Shown here piece by piece: positions 28,502 to 38,737 of a stretch of DNA of 64,000 bases (positions within the stretch are counted from its first letter, which is position 1; each line of letters opens with the position of its first letter). Location of the stretch: the NCBI GenBank assembly GCA_023091665.1, contig JALJCQ010000003.1, positions 496,001-560,000 of the forward strand. Direction: 5' to 3'. The notes under the pieces are model-generated. The model did not search any database. It saw nothing but the letters and a program-made list of their open reading frames with translations, and was not told the DNA's origin. A program made the position numbers and the translations under genes. The stretch comes from Pythium myriotylum. Lineage: Eukaryota; Oomycota; Peronosporomycetes; Pythiales; Pythiaceae.

Positions 28502-29850
28502 TGTGCAATCATATACATCGATCTGTTGATCTGTTGTTCCTCCCAGCTGTGAAGACCGAACACCTCGTGAGCTCAAGGTGGATTCCCAGCGCTTTGTCTG
28601 AGACTATCGGATTAGTGTAGTTGGAAGATGGGTTGCGACTTGGCATTTGTTGTGAGGCTGTGAGCCAGAGCTTGTCGTTCCCGGGTTCAGACTGTATATG
28701 CGAAAAATAACCTCCCAACAAACTTTACATAGGCCCGATCAGACCGACCACGAGGATTAGTCAACGTTCTCAACACTTCTCAGGGTTCAGCGGTAAGTGC
28801 GTGAAGCCTCGGACACTCGGTCAGGAGGACATGGAAGTACGCCCCCAGCCCAATAAAAGGGTGCAGTGTCTCTTTACGAAGTCGGCGCCGAGTTCATCTA
28901 TAACGTTCTTGTGCGCCAGAGGACCTCTCTGGCGTACTAGCTGCGACGTGTGTGTGTTGCTAAGACCTTGTCCAACGGGCAGCATGGAGGGAATGAAGGT
29001 GTCGGGACACCGTCTAATCTTTGCTGGCGTCTTCGCCCCAACTATTTCTTGCATCTGTTGTGATTGAATCCGACAATGCGGTCGATCTGGCAATTTGCCA
29101 GTGGATGCTATCTTTTTACCCAAGGATCGACTTGCGCCAGGACCTCCAAAATACAGGAGGTGTTCAACGTGGCTGCAATAGGAGTAATACGAATAATCGC
29201 GATCCATATCATCCCACTTTTCCCTTTCTTGCTCCGTGGAGTCCGCACTCAAGCCATGAGAAACTTAGGACGTAGTTTTGAAAAAGCCTCTTGGCAGCCT
29301 GTAACCCCATGATTTCCCTCGATCACCTCAGCGACAGTGCTTTCAGCATTTGGAAATGTCAGATCACCAAGTGCGTTATTCTTTCACTCTTTTGCCGATC
29401 ATTCTTCTGAGAAGATGAACGGGGTCGCATTCAAATATACCCGTTGTAAACGAATAGTTACTGGGTAGCATTTGCCGCCACTGCCAAAGTCGGACAACTT
29501 GTTTGGTCCGTCGTTGGGTCTGGTCGAGCTCATTCAGGGAGATTGACACAGCGTTTCACCTAGAGCGGGAGTCTGTTGTCGTGGCAAGTGCTGAGACGTG
29601 TTCAGGTGGAATCCATCACTTCAAGCAGCAAAATCAAGGCGACGGCCAAGGTTGTCCCACTGCTGGAGTCATACGATGACGACTTGAAGCGACAAGATTG
29701 CGCCTTGTCGCTTCTCCGAACCGCAAGTCATCGCCGGCATCCTGCGAGGGTATGCGGCGGTTGAGAAGGTATCCACCACCAGTCTGAACGCTGTCGGTCT
29801 CGTTGACAATAGAGGCCAGCAACTCGCTAGAGCCGAAGCAAACTTTAAGC

Positions 29851-29867
29851 CACTCTCGCATTTGCTG
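29851..29867 (+). promoter_or_regulatory. Inr-like site of CA copy 7
   Basis: CACTCTCGCATTTGCTG closely resembles the site of the related copy 8 (CATTCTCGCATTCGCTG on the minus strand at 32561-32581). It is followed within three bases by the C22 tract. Confidence 0.55.
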
Positions 29868-29869
29868 CG

Positions 29870-29891
29870 CCCCCCCCCCCCCCCCCCCCCC
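29870..29891 (+). repeat. C22 homopolymer in the predicted 5' UTR of CA copy 7
   Basis: Twenty-two C in a row between the predicted initiator and the ATG at 29937. Homopolymer length in an assembly is unreliable. Confidence 0.85.
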
Positions 29892-29936
29892 TTCCCAAAA
29901 CACGACCACTGACCCCCTACTTCACCCCAAGAGTCC

Positions 29937-30764
29937 ATGAAGTGTAGAGCCTTTTTCGCCGCTGCCCTCACGCTCTCCTGCTCTGCCATCGGCTCCGTCT
30001 CGGCTGATAAAGCCACACCCGACAGTGGAAAGGATTGGAGCTACAAGACCAACGATAAAAGCGTGTACGCACCCTCCGAGTGGGGACAGAGATACCCTAT
30101 GTGCAACGGCCAGCGTCAGTCGCCGATCGACATCGTCCCCAAGACGGTGTGTGGTGATGCGTCAGCGGAGCGTAAGTCGCCGCTCGTGTTGTCTGGCCAG
30201 TGCGCCACTTACCGCGTCCAGGAACTCCACGATGGTTTCCGGATCACGCCGCAAGGCAGCACGTGTCAGGTCACGGCAAGCGGCAAGCCGTTCAACTACC
30301 TCCAGGCGCATTTTCACACGCCATCCGAACACACGCTCAATGGAAAGGCTTACGACGCTGAGATCCACTACGTGCACCAGGCAGCCGATGGGTCTGGTCT
30401 GCTGGTGATCGGTCTCTTCTTCGAGAAGCAGGCCAACGCCACTACTGACCCGTTCGTGCTCGACTTTTTCCAGCAAGTGAAGAAAGTCGATGCGAACACG
30501 ACTGTAAACGCGACCTTCCCGTCCTTCTTCCCAACGATCGAGTCGACGATTGCTAAAGGCCGCCTCTTTAACTACGCCGGCAGTTTGACGACTCCAGCGT
30601 GTGATGAGACGGTAGACTGGTGGGTCGTGGAGAAGCCGCTCGTGGTCGCTGCCTCAGACTTCGACGCGATCCAGCCTGATACGAAGCGCATCGTGGTTTC
30701 TGACAACGGCATGAACGCTCGACCGACGCAACCTCTCAACGGACGCATCGTCACGACGTACTAA
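29937..30764 (+). CDS. Secreted alpha-carbonic anhydrase, array copy 7 (opposite strand)
   Basis: 275 aa, the only plus-strand member of the array proper. Signal peptide MKCRAFFAAALTLSCSAIGS. The zinc ligands (AHFHTPSEH, EIHYVH) are intact. The gate segment reads YAGSLTTPAC, with Ala for the usual Pro and both Thr kept. Its N-terminal half (PSEWGQRYPMC, CGDASAERK) is closest to copy 8. It lacks the near-identical 3' block shared by many minus-strand copies, which fits reduced exchange with copies in the opposite orientation. The 5' UTR carries the C22 run. Confidence 0.95.
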   Translation: MKCRAFFAAALTLSCSAIGSVSADKATPDSGKDWSYKTNDKSVYAPSEWGQRYPMCNGQRQSPIDIVPKTVCGDASAERKSPLVLSGQCATYRVQELHDGFRITPQGSTCQVTASGKPFNYLQAHFHTPSEHTLNGKAYDAEIHYVHQAADGSGLLVIGLFFEKQANATTDPFVLDFFQQVKKVDANTTVNATFPSFFPTIESTIAKGRLFNYAGSLTTPACDETVDWWVVEKPLVVAASDFDAIQPDTKRIVVSDNGMNARPTQPLNGRIVTTY

Positions 30765-31704
30765 ACGACACAGCACGATGCTCAAGTCGTTGCTTGACAA
30801 GCGTTGTTGCCTTCCTCTTAATACATATCATGTCTACTCGCTCTTGAGTCGACAATTCGCGGTGTCGTGTTTACGCGCTTCCGAAAATCCCTTGTCTCAT
30901 ACGTTGAGATCATGGATGCCGACACTCCCGCAGCCACTACAATGACGCTGGGAGGTTGTTTTGGAGTTCCTGATCCTAGGTCTGCTCGATAACACTGAAA
31001 GCTCTCGCGCATGGATGAATACGCGGTGTAACAAGGAAGAACAAACGCGGATCGCGTTAGACGATGTTCTTCACAGCGAAAAGGAAATAGTGGCTGACGG
31101 GAATCTTATTCCTTCGACCTGAGACGGTGGGGAAGACCCCGCCTCACATCGGAGCCAGTAGAACACGAAGTAGGAACGGTCTCCTTGGGCGACTGGAAGT
31201 AGGTGACGATGCTGCCGAGGCCTATCATTCGCAACAAATGTGCTCAATAGCCTTGACAATCAGTTTATTCCTGTGACTTGCACTCGGTTCGTCTAACTCC
31301 TTCGGGCGTGGTTGGCAGGCTACTACAAGGCTTGATCTGATGACTTGAACCCGGAATTCGCAAAGGATCCCGTGGACCTGCACTTGTCTCGTCCTCGTAG
31401 CCTTGGATCCGCGCAGATCTTTACCCTTCGCGATTTGGACAGTATTAGAATCGACTTGTTCTCAAAGACTCGGGTTCATTTCTTGTTTCTAGATATCCTC
31501 GACTATCCCAAGGATAGTCGGCGACTTCCACCTAGACGAATCGCAAAGTGCGACATCCGACAAATTGGCAGTGGATGCTAGTGAAATGCAGCACTGATCT
31601 CCATCTGACAAACCAAACGCATCGATGATGGATGAAAAAGGTGTGCGGTTACAAGCAAACACATACACTGTATTGATCAACCCACATACACTGCGAACGG
31701 ATCC
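30765..31704. other. Convergent intergenic region between CA copies 7 and 8
   Basis: About 940 bases without a supported gene. A GACTATCC-CAA-GGATAGTC hairpin lies at 31501-31519. Confidence 0.5.
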
Positions 31705-32532
31705 TTAGTACGGCGTAATGATACGTCCGTTGAGCGGCTGCACAGGACGAGCGCTCTTTCCGTTGTCCGAGGCCTCGATGCGCTTGAGGTCGGCCTGGAT
31801 GGCGTCCAAATCGGCCGACGACACCACAAGGGGCTTCTCCACCACCCACCAGTCCACAGTCTCATCGCACGTCGGGTTGGTCAAACTGCCAGGGTAGTTG
31901 AAGAGACGGCCGGCCGCGATCGTGGACTCGAGCGTGGGGAAGAACGACGGGAACGTGGCGTCGACGGTCTTGTTCGTGCTGGTGTTCTTGATCTCTTGCA
32001 GGAACTTCAGCACGAACGGGTCCGTCTTGGCATTGGCCTGCTTCTCGAAGAAGAGACCAACCACGAGGAGACCCGACTTGTCCACTGCCTGGTGCACGTA
32101 GTGGATCTCTGCGTCATAGACCTTACCGTTGAGCTTGTGCTCGGCCGGCGCGTGGAAGTGAGATTGGAGATAGTTGTGCGGCTTGCCGTTGGCCGCGACT
32201 TGGCACGTGCCGTTCTGGGCCTCGATCTTGAACGCATCGTAGAGCTGCTTCACCTTGTACTTGGAGCATTCGCCCGAGAACTTGAGAGGCACCTTGCGCT
32301 CCGCCGACGCGTCACCACACGCCGTCTTGGGGATGATGTCGATCGGCGACTGGCGCTTTCCGGCGCACGCAGGGTACTTCTGGCCCCACTCAGATGGTGC
32401 GTAGACGCTCTTGTCGTTGGTCTTGTAGCTCCAGTTCTTGCTGCCATCCGGAGCAGCGCCGTCGGCAGCAACTGACCCGATGGCCGAGCAGGCGAGCGTG
32501 ATGGCAGCAGCGAAGAAGGCGGTGCACTTCAT
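31705..32532 (-). CDS. Secreted alpha-carbonic anhydrase, array copy 8
   Basis: 275 aa from the ATG at 32532. Signal peptide MKCTAFFAAAITLACSAIGS. The zinc site (SHFHAPAEH, EIHYVH), SLTNP gate and conserved Cys are present. The protein is a mosaic: the N-terminus with PSEWGQKYP and CGDASAERK is like copy 7, the middle (bases about 31890-32030, IAAGRLFNYPGS back to KFLQEIKN) is nearly identical to copies 3, 5 and 6, and the last 60 codons (VVSSADLDAIQADLKR) are its own. It is the last gene of the array and is complete. Confidence 0.95.
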   Translation of the reverse strand: MKCTAFFAAAITLACSAIGSVAADGAAPDGSKNWSYKTNDKSVYAPSEWGQKYPACAGKRQSPIDIIPKTACGDASAERKVPLKFSGECSKYKVKQLYDAFKIEAQNGTCQVAANGKPHNYLQSHFHAPAEHKLNGKVYDAEIHYVHQAVDKSGLLVVGLFFEKQANAKTDPFVLKFLQEIKNTSTNKTVDATFPSFFPTLESTIAAGRLFNYPGSLTNPTCDETVDWWVVEKPLVVSSADLDAIQADLKRIEASDNGKSARPVQPLNGRIITPY

Positions 32533-34990
32533 AGTAGTCGTCGGTAGTCGTGTCTGGGAGGCAGCGAATGCGAGAATGAGCAAGTTAAACCCGGTTGAGC
32601 ACTGCTGACTGACAGACGGGCTCAGCGAGCGGGGGAGCCAGCACAAAGGGGAGGCGGGTCCTCCCCAGGGAGGGCAGACACGTCTTCAACGTTACGTGTG
32701 AACAGGGTGGACGCCCACGGTCTCTTACTGGGTGCCGGTTGGTTGGGACATTTGCCAGTGGACTCATCGCGTCTCCGTCCAGATGGCTTTTAATCCCGCA
32801 AGCCACTAACGTCATCCCACCCTTCACCTTTTGAGGTCTATGATTTTCTACAATTTCATGGTCTGTCGCCCAGTCCAGATCACGTGAACGCACGAAGGAA
32901 CGAAAACAATGTGGCGCTGAAAGCGATTGCTCTACACAGAAGTCGTGCAAACGTGAAAGGCGTCGTCGTTTTTCAGGAGTGGACAGCCGTCGAAAACCCA
33001 CAGAGAATTCGTTTTGGCAGGAAACATGGTCCCAATCGAGTGCCGTCTGTTTAGCGCGTGAGGATGCGTCTGGTAATCAAGGTGGGACTCACAACCAAAT
33101 GGAGATTAAAGCGTGATTCCAGGATCCTAGGGCAAGTCTTCCCGCTCCACTGAGGAACATCGCAGAAAGCCAGACCAAACCGTTCCACCTAGCTCGTACT
33201 TGATCGAGAGTCCGGTGCGAGGCGGCAACGCGCATTGCTTGAGGTGCGTCAAGTCCTTTGCGTTGTCTAGGTAAGAGACAGCTTGCAGTTTGATGTTGAC
33301 TCCGCAATTTCATCCACAACCAAACAGCGACATTAGCGCCCAGAGAATCTATCAAAAACGAAACATCCCCCTTCTGGGCTCGAGTAATTCTTCTGTACTG
33401 TACTCGACTCGCACATTCCGAGGAGGCGTCCTCTGCGCATGGAAAAGAGGAACCACCGCGCCCTGGCTCGCGCGCCCACACTGAACCCTGCCGTGTGACT
33501 CACGCGAGATCCACGCTGGCGTCTTGACGAGCATAACCAGGTCCGTTCACACCCATTGGGGAAACGAACTAACCAATCGTTCCTCGCAACAATGGGTGCC
33601 TTGAATGGCCTCCATCCGTTGCGTCCCTCTCGCCAAGATTCAACGTGGGACCGATTCCTTGCTCTGCGTGGTTCTTGAAGAGCCGAAGACGTTCTCTGAC
33701 GATTGGCTCTGACTACAACTGGTGGAGGAACCGACAACGTCGCCTCGCCTTGACCCTTCACGTCATGTCGCCGAGGAGTAGCACGAAGACTCAACGTAAA
33801 CGATTACTTCCGAGACGAATGCGCCATCACAACCCAGTCAAGAAGCGATTGAGGCAGTATTAGCGTGTTGTTGATGCGGGAACGAGTAAGCGATGATTTC
33901 GCTTGCAAGGGGTGTGGATCGTCGAAAAGGTATCCAGTTAAGTAGAACGCTGAACGACGATGAGCGACACACCTTGGGGGGGGGGGGGGGGGGGGGGGAA
34001 GCTAGCAGCAAAGTCAGGGGCATCGCAGAACGAGATTCTCTTCCACCATCAGTAGGCGTTTCAACACGGTGGTGGTTGAATAGCCCCGATGCTATTCCTG
34101 GGACGGCTCAGATTCGAGGCCCAGTGCAGTTTGGAGCTCCTGGCATTGACTCAGCGACGTTTCAAACTGATTTTGCACTGGACAAGGAGCTGACTAGGCA
34201 TAAGGACCAGCAAATAGGGTTGGAGGATACTTTGAAGCCTTTTCGTTCGGACCCGTTCAACCTAAGACCGTGTGAGAGGGCGCATGCGATCTTGCAGTGA
34301 GCTAAACTTGTTTAAGCCTCCCCAGCGACCAATCGACTCGCGGTTGGAAACAGGAGAGATCGCCAACAATCAGTTTATTAATATTGTGAGTCAAGTTCCT
34401 TCGCACGTGCTCTCTGGGCATCCCAGAGCCTCGATCTTCACCGCTACTTTCATATTCCCCAGGTGCAGGCTCTCGGTCTTCCAATCACCAGTTCCCCTCC
34501 AGTAGCATATGCCCTCTCAATTCTGCTTGGTCGTGTGTTGGAGACAGGTGTCTCCCATCTTTATTCGAGGTTTCGTTGCCGTGAGCCAATCGGCACCATT
34601 GATATCAACGATTAAAGGTTTATTAGTAAAAGAAATTGATCTGCACTGTGTGCTCACGTGTAACAGATACGAGAGGGTTCTATTTTCTGCCAGACGACCC
34701 TGGGACCAGGTTGAAGCGATCCGATCTTCCTTCCTGATACGACCAGCCCGCCGATGGAGACTAATTCGAGCCTCCCAACGGCCGTGGGAGCATCGGAAAA
34801 CTGCGTTGGGACAGGGCAAGTGGCGCTTCGTCCGGTCGCATCCCCTTTCCCCTCGCCTGAGCCTTGGCGTTCAGTGTGGTTCCTCACTCGGGCACTTGCG
34901 CGCTAGCTCGCAAAGGTGTCTCCTTGTCGCTTGACGCTCTCTATCTCCCACCACGACTGCGCCAACTCTCTTCTCAGCAACAACGTTAGG
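32533..34990. other. Long intergenic region with G23 tract
   Basis: About 2.4 kb without a supported gene. A run of 23 G lies at 33976-33998. The bases before it (GAAAAGGTATCC...GAACGCTG near 33926) weakly resemble bases near 29766 upstream of CA copy 7. No domain is recognised in the short frames. Confidence 0.5.
32561..32581 (-). promoter_or_regulatory. Oomycete-type initiator of CA copy 8
   Basis: The minus strand reads GCTCATTCTCGCATTCGCTG, an excellent match to the oomycete GCTCATTYYNCAWTTT consensus, 29-49 bases upstream of the ATG. Confidence 0.7.
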
Positions 34991-35938
34991 ATGGTGCAAG
35001 ACTGCATCATCGCCAGCTCCAACATGTACGAGCCGCCGCGACCTCCGCGTCGTGGGTCGCACAGGCCGGCGCCGTCGTTCTATCCATCGCTGAGCGACTG
35101 GAACCAGAACTGCAACCACCACGAGCCCCAGCACAGTGCTCCTGTCGATTATATCCGAGTTCACGTCTCACCTCCAATTCCTGCTCAGTCCACGAAAGGA
35201 TCGGCTTTTCCTCCTCGTATCGGCCGAGGAGATCCATGGACACGAGGCAGCGTGCTCCCGGCGAAACGCTACGCATCCGCGACTCGGTTCTCCCATATCA
35301 CGAACGACCACGTCTTCTCTACGGAACGTCCGTCGCTCTCAGCTTGCCACCAGTGGGCCCAGGAGAGATTGCCGACGACCACGAGCCCGAGCATCGACAC
35401 CCACGCTCGGCCTTCCCTGCACCACCTCCGTCAGCTCAGTGGTGGTGTACCCGATCGCTCGCTCGTCGACCGCGTCATTTTTGAGAGCTACGTACGGTCA
35501 GCTCCTCAATCAGCGGCATGCCAGAGCTCGCAGAAACGCTGCATGTACCCGGGCTGCACCAAGATCTCCGTGAGCCGGGGGCTCTGTCGAGGCCACGGTG
35601 GTGGCCGTCGATGCCACGTGCCTGGCTGCACGAAGAGCGCCCAAAGCCGTAGCAACTTTTGCTGGGCTCATGGCGGCGGAGCTCGATGCGACGCGGACAA
35701 TTGCATGCGCAGTCGCAAATCCAAGCGGTTCTGCGTTGCGCACTCGCATCTCGAGGACGCAGGAGACGACGCCACGACCGTCAAGTCGAAGGAAAACGCT
35801 CCCAGAAAGACGAGTCTCCCGCGAGGTGTCGAGCCGACGCCGCGAGCACTGCCAAGCCTCGGCCAGGCACTCAGTTCGGCCTCGCGTTCGGCCCCGAACT
35901 TGCCTGCTCGCGGCGTGAAACTCGCCGTGGCTTCGTGA
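34991..35938 (+). CDS. HGGG zinc-repeat protein (WRKY19-like repeats), three units
   Basis: 315 aa from the first ATG. The N-terminal half is disordered (Pro/Arg/Ser-rich). Residues about 183-253 hold three tandem repeats of the form C-x4-C-x9-C-x2-H-GGG: CMYPGC..LCRGHGGG, CHVPGC..FCWAHGGG, and a last unit CDADNC..FCVAHSH without the HGGG tail. Oomycete proteins with these repeats are usually annotated WRKY19-like because the Arabidopsis WRKY19 carries similar units; no WRKY DNA-binding domain is present here. Cys3His spacing suggests zinc binding and a possible nuclear or regulatory role. It is convergent with a close paralogue 376 bp downstream on the other strand. Confidence 0.82.
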   Translation: MVQDCIIASSNMYEPPRPPRRGSHRPAPSFYPSLSDWNQNCNHHEPQHSAPVDYIRVHVSPPIPAQSTKGSAFPPRIGRGDPWTRGSVLPAKRYASATRFSHITNDHVFSTERPSLSACHQWAQERLPTTTSPSIDTHARPSLHHLRQLSGGVPDRSLVDRVIFESYVRSAPQSAACQSSQKRCMYPGCTKISVSRGLCRGHGGGRRCHVPGCTKSAQSRSNFCWAHGGGARCDADNCMRSRKSKRFCVAHSHLEDAGDDATTVKSKENAPRKTSLPRGVEPTPRALPSLGQALSSASRSAPNLPARGVKLAVAS

Positions 35939-36314
35939 AGCCCGATGTCCAGCTGAGCTCGGAAGGGCTCCTGATCCTGAATTTTTTCTGCGTAGCAATC
36001 GAATTTTGATGGCAAACGAGCCGCTGGCGTTGTATCTCTTGGCTTTTGGATTACTGTGGACTGAGCGCCAGGAGCGAGGACTGTTCTTGAGTCACACGCA
36101 ATCACGCGGCAGCGGCTTCCATCTCCCTCTCTCCAACACGACATCTGGAGAGCAAAAGGGAGGATGGAGTGAGAGAGTCAGCGAGAAAGAAGCCGAGGAA
36201 ATGGAAATGCGAGGGCTTGTGGAATGTTTTAGAGTTTGGTTGCGATTATCTACCGAGTTAAAAAATGGGCTACTAGCAAAAAGACTACACATCTACGACG
36301 GCGACGAGTGCAGC
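35939..36314. other. Short convergent intergenic region
   Basis: 376 bases between the two convergent zinc-repeat genes; nothing recognised apart from the two 3' flanks. Confidence 0.5.
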
Positions 36315-37379
36315 TTAGTACTGCGGCACGGGCCAGAGGCGGTCGCGCGACTGCGGTAGCGTCACCGTCTGTGCCGAGGCACGAGCGACCGCCGCTGGGA
36401 CGGCTCGCTTGAGTGCATCCGTGAGGCTCGGCAGGTGGAGCGCGGCGATGCCGTGAGCCACGGGTGCCACGTCCGAGTGCGAGTGCGAGCGGTGGTCGCT
36501 GTCCGAGTCGGTGCTCAGCGGCACCGTGTTCTCCATCTCGACGTGGTCCACGCAGAAGCGCTTGGTCTTGCGGGAGCGTCGGCAGTTGGGCGCCTCGCAG
36601 CGCTTGCCACCGCCGTGGGCCCAGCAAAAGGGCGAGCGACTCTGCGCGCACTTGGTGCAGCCGGCGAACGTGCAGCGTCGGCCTCCGCCGTGGCCTCGGC
36701 AGAGGCCCTTGCTCACGGCGATCTTGCCGCAGTCCTGCACGGAGCAGCGCTTGGCGCTCGACGTGGACATACCGGGGCGTGCGACGCCCGTCGTGGGCGC
36801 CGTCGAGCCCGTGGGGCCTCGCTGGCGTTTCTTGGAGGCGCCGCCGTCCGTGGACGAGTGCGAGTGCGTCGGCGACGGGAACGAGCGCCTGCTCGCGGCC
36901 GAGTACGAGCCCGTGGGGCTGTCATGGTGGTGGTGGTGGAGCTTGACCATGTCGTAGACCGAGCCACGCGGCACGTCGACGCCGTAGCTGGGCTGGTAGT
37001 GTTGCGACGGGTAGGCCACGCGGCGCTCGTACTCCCGCGGTGGGAAGCTGCGTTCGTATTCATAGGCCGGTTCCTCTCCAGGGCGTTGGTCGAGCCACTT
37101 GCCAATGGTGCGGAAGAGCCGCTCGCGGCTGTCGACGGTCGGTGGGAAGCCCATGCGAGGCCCCGAGCCCGCGCCGGGCGAGTCGGCGGCGTCGTACTTG
37201 GCGCTCTTGCGTCGGTCGTCGTGGTACGCGGCGTGGTCGTCGGCGTAGCGAGCGTAGTGGCTGTCGTAGGCCATGGCTCGCGGGAAGAGCCGGTGGCGGA
37301 GCAGGGCGTTGTCGATCTCCATGGCGGGCGAGGGCTTGGGGCTCACGGGGGCAGAGCGAGAGTGAGCGGGGGCGGCCAT
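36315..37379 (-). CDS. HGGG zinc-repeat protein, paralogue of the 34991 gene
   Basis: 354 aa. Three zinc units at residues about 208-280: CSVQDC..LCRGHGGG, CTFAGC..FCWAHGGG and CEAPNC..FCVDHVE. Order and spacing are the same as in the convergent neighbour, as is the RSRK(S/T)KRFCV segment, so the pair arose by inverted duplication. The N-terminus is Pro/Ser/His-rich with a HHHHH run, and the tail has an acidic SDSDSD stretch. On the minus strand a TATAAA lies at 37558-37568 about 180 bp upstream of the ATG, unusual for an oomycete promoter and unproven. The function is probably regulatory, by analogy only. Confidence 0.82.
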   Translation of the reverse strand: MAAPAHSRSAPVSPKPSPAMEIDNALLRHRLFPRAMAYDSHYARYADDHAAYHDDRRKSAKYDAADSPGAGSGPRMGFPPTVDSRERLFRTIGKWLDQRPGEEPAYEYERSFPPREYERRVAYPSQHYQPSYGVDVPRGSVYDMVKLHHHHHDSPTGSYSAASRRSFPSPTHSHSSTDGGASKKRQRGPTGSTAPTTGVARPGMSTSSAKRCSVQDCGKIAVSKGLCRGHGGGRRCTFAGCTKCAQSRSPFCWAHGGGKRCEAPNCRRSRKTKRFCVDHVEMENTVPLSTDSDSDHRSHSHSDVAPVAHGIAALHLPSLTDALKRAVPAAVARASAQTVTLPQSRDRLWPVPQY

Positions 37380-38737
37380 CGGTGAGCTGGGGCAGGAAGA
37401 ACTGTGAGCACGGCCATTCTGAGGGCAGGCGAGAGCCCCCCACGGGGCCCACGGTCTCGCGTAAGCCGGTCAGTGCCAAGTGCGACACGTGGACTAAAAG
37501 ACCCTTTCGAAGGGGTGAATGGTTGACTTGGGGTTTGTATGTGGGAGGGGGAAAACCCCTTTATAAAGGGTGAGAGCGAAAGCCTTGATACGGGGAAGAA
37601 CACACGGAGTCAGCTGTCGGATTGAGACGGGCAGCCCCGGCTCAGGCCCTAGCCCGCGACGAGTCCATCCCATCAACTAATTGCTGGGAATACGGACGTT
37701 CGAAGGTAGGAACTGCAGGGTCTAAGTATGCGTCTAATGAGGAAGTTAGACCGTTAGACCGAGGGAGCGCATCCTCCGTCGCTTAGCCAGCAGTGGTCCC
37801 TTCTCAGGACCATTGGCTCAGATCCGGACGCAGTGGTAGGGTTCCGTGGAGCACTGGCGCTCGCGCTTTGCTCGACGTGGGAGACCAGGGTTGTGGGCCC
37901 ACCCCCCGAGATTCAACTGCCCGGATTTATTAGAACTCGCGTGTATTTTCGACTCGCATTTTTAGACCTGGATTTAGACGCGGTCGTTGCTCCAGGGGGC
38001 TGCCTCCCCATCGCGGGTCGAACCCGGGCAGTTAAGGCTGCGGTTAGACGCGTCTATCCGTTGAAGAGCATGCTGATCTTGAGTGCCTGGGCTCTGCTTT
38101 GGGAGATAGTCAGTGCGGTGCTGTCGCAGCGAATGCCCCACCCATCACTACGCCACGACCACGAGGCAGCGCTGCCCGCCTCACGGCGAGCCGATTAGGC
38201 GCTGAGGCGGGCACAATCTGAGTTGCCCAAGCTCGGGTTTAACCGCCGGTGCTCCCGTCTCATGACCTCCAGATGCACTCGCGGAAGCCCCTCAGAAGCT
38301 CAGCTAATAGTAGTAGTTCGTAGTCTGGGTAGTGCCGTAGTGGTAATAGAGGTGGTTGGTATGGGAGAGAGCGGGGTCAAAGCACGAGAGCAGGACGAGT
38401 CGTGTCGCAACGCTCGCTGCCCCGAACGTTTCGAGTCCATGGGGCGGTTCCAACTATTTACACGAGACGGATCGGTCGCGTGCAATGACGAGTCCTGTTC
38501 ACCCATTCGGCATTCGCGTCGCAGGCTCCAAGACTTCCAGGAGACGAGCTCGGCGAAAAGGTGCGCGTCTGCTGCTGTGCCGGGGAGCCCGCGGTTCACC
38601 CATCGCCGAATTTAGCGGAGACCGTCCTGACATGTCACGCGGCGGAACAAAACGGTTCCTTCCCAACTGAATGCTCTCCCGTTTGCCAGCCAAAAACGTC
38701 TACGATTCATCCACCGCTCGTCTCTGGACGAGTCTTT
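37380..38737. other. Intergenic region with scattered short repeats
   Basis: About 1.36 kb. TTAGACGCG-type words recur (37730, 37974, 38044), and AACTGCCCGG at 37915 is inverted at 38024-38033. These may be transposon debris. There is no supported gene. Confidence 0.45.

Larger units (their letters stand above)
27867..29936. other. Divergent intergenic region between CA copies 6 and 7
   Basis: About 2 kb between divergently transcribed genes. It holds the palindrome cluster (27965-28501), an 11-bp hairpin at 29686-29714 (GAAGCGACAAG/CTTGTCGCTTC) and the C22 tract before copy 7. No gene is supported. Confidence 0.6.

Noticed and set aside
28821..29252. 143-codon minus-strand frame between CA copies
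   Set aside because: No recognisable domain and no matching initiator; probably chance or old transposon debris.
38005..38033. tRNA-like T-arm (GGGTCGAACCCG)
   Set aside because: The loop has five bases, not seven, and no acceptor, D or anticodon arm could be found upstream.
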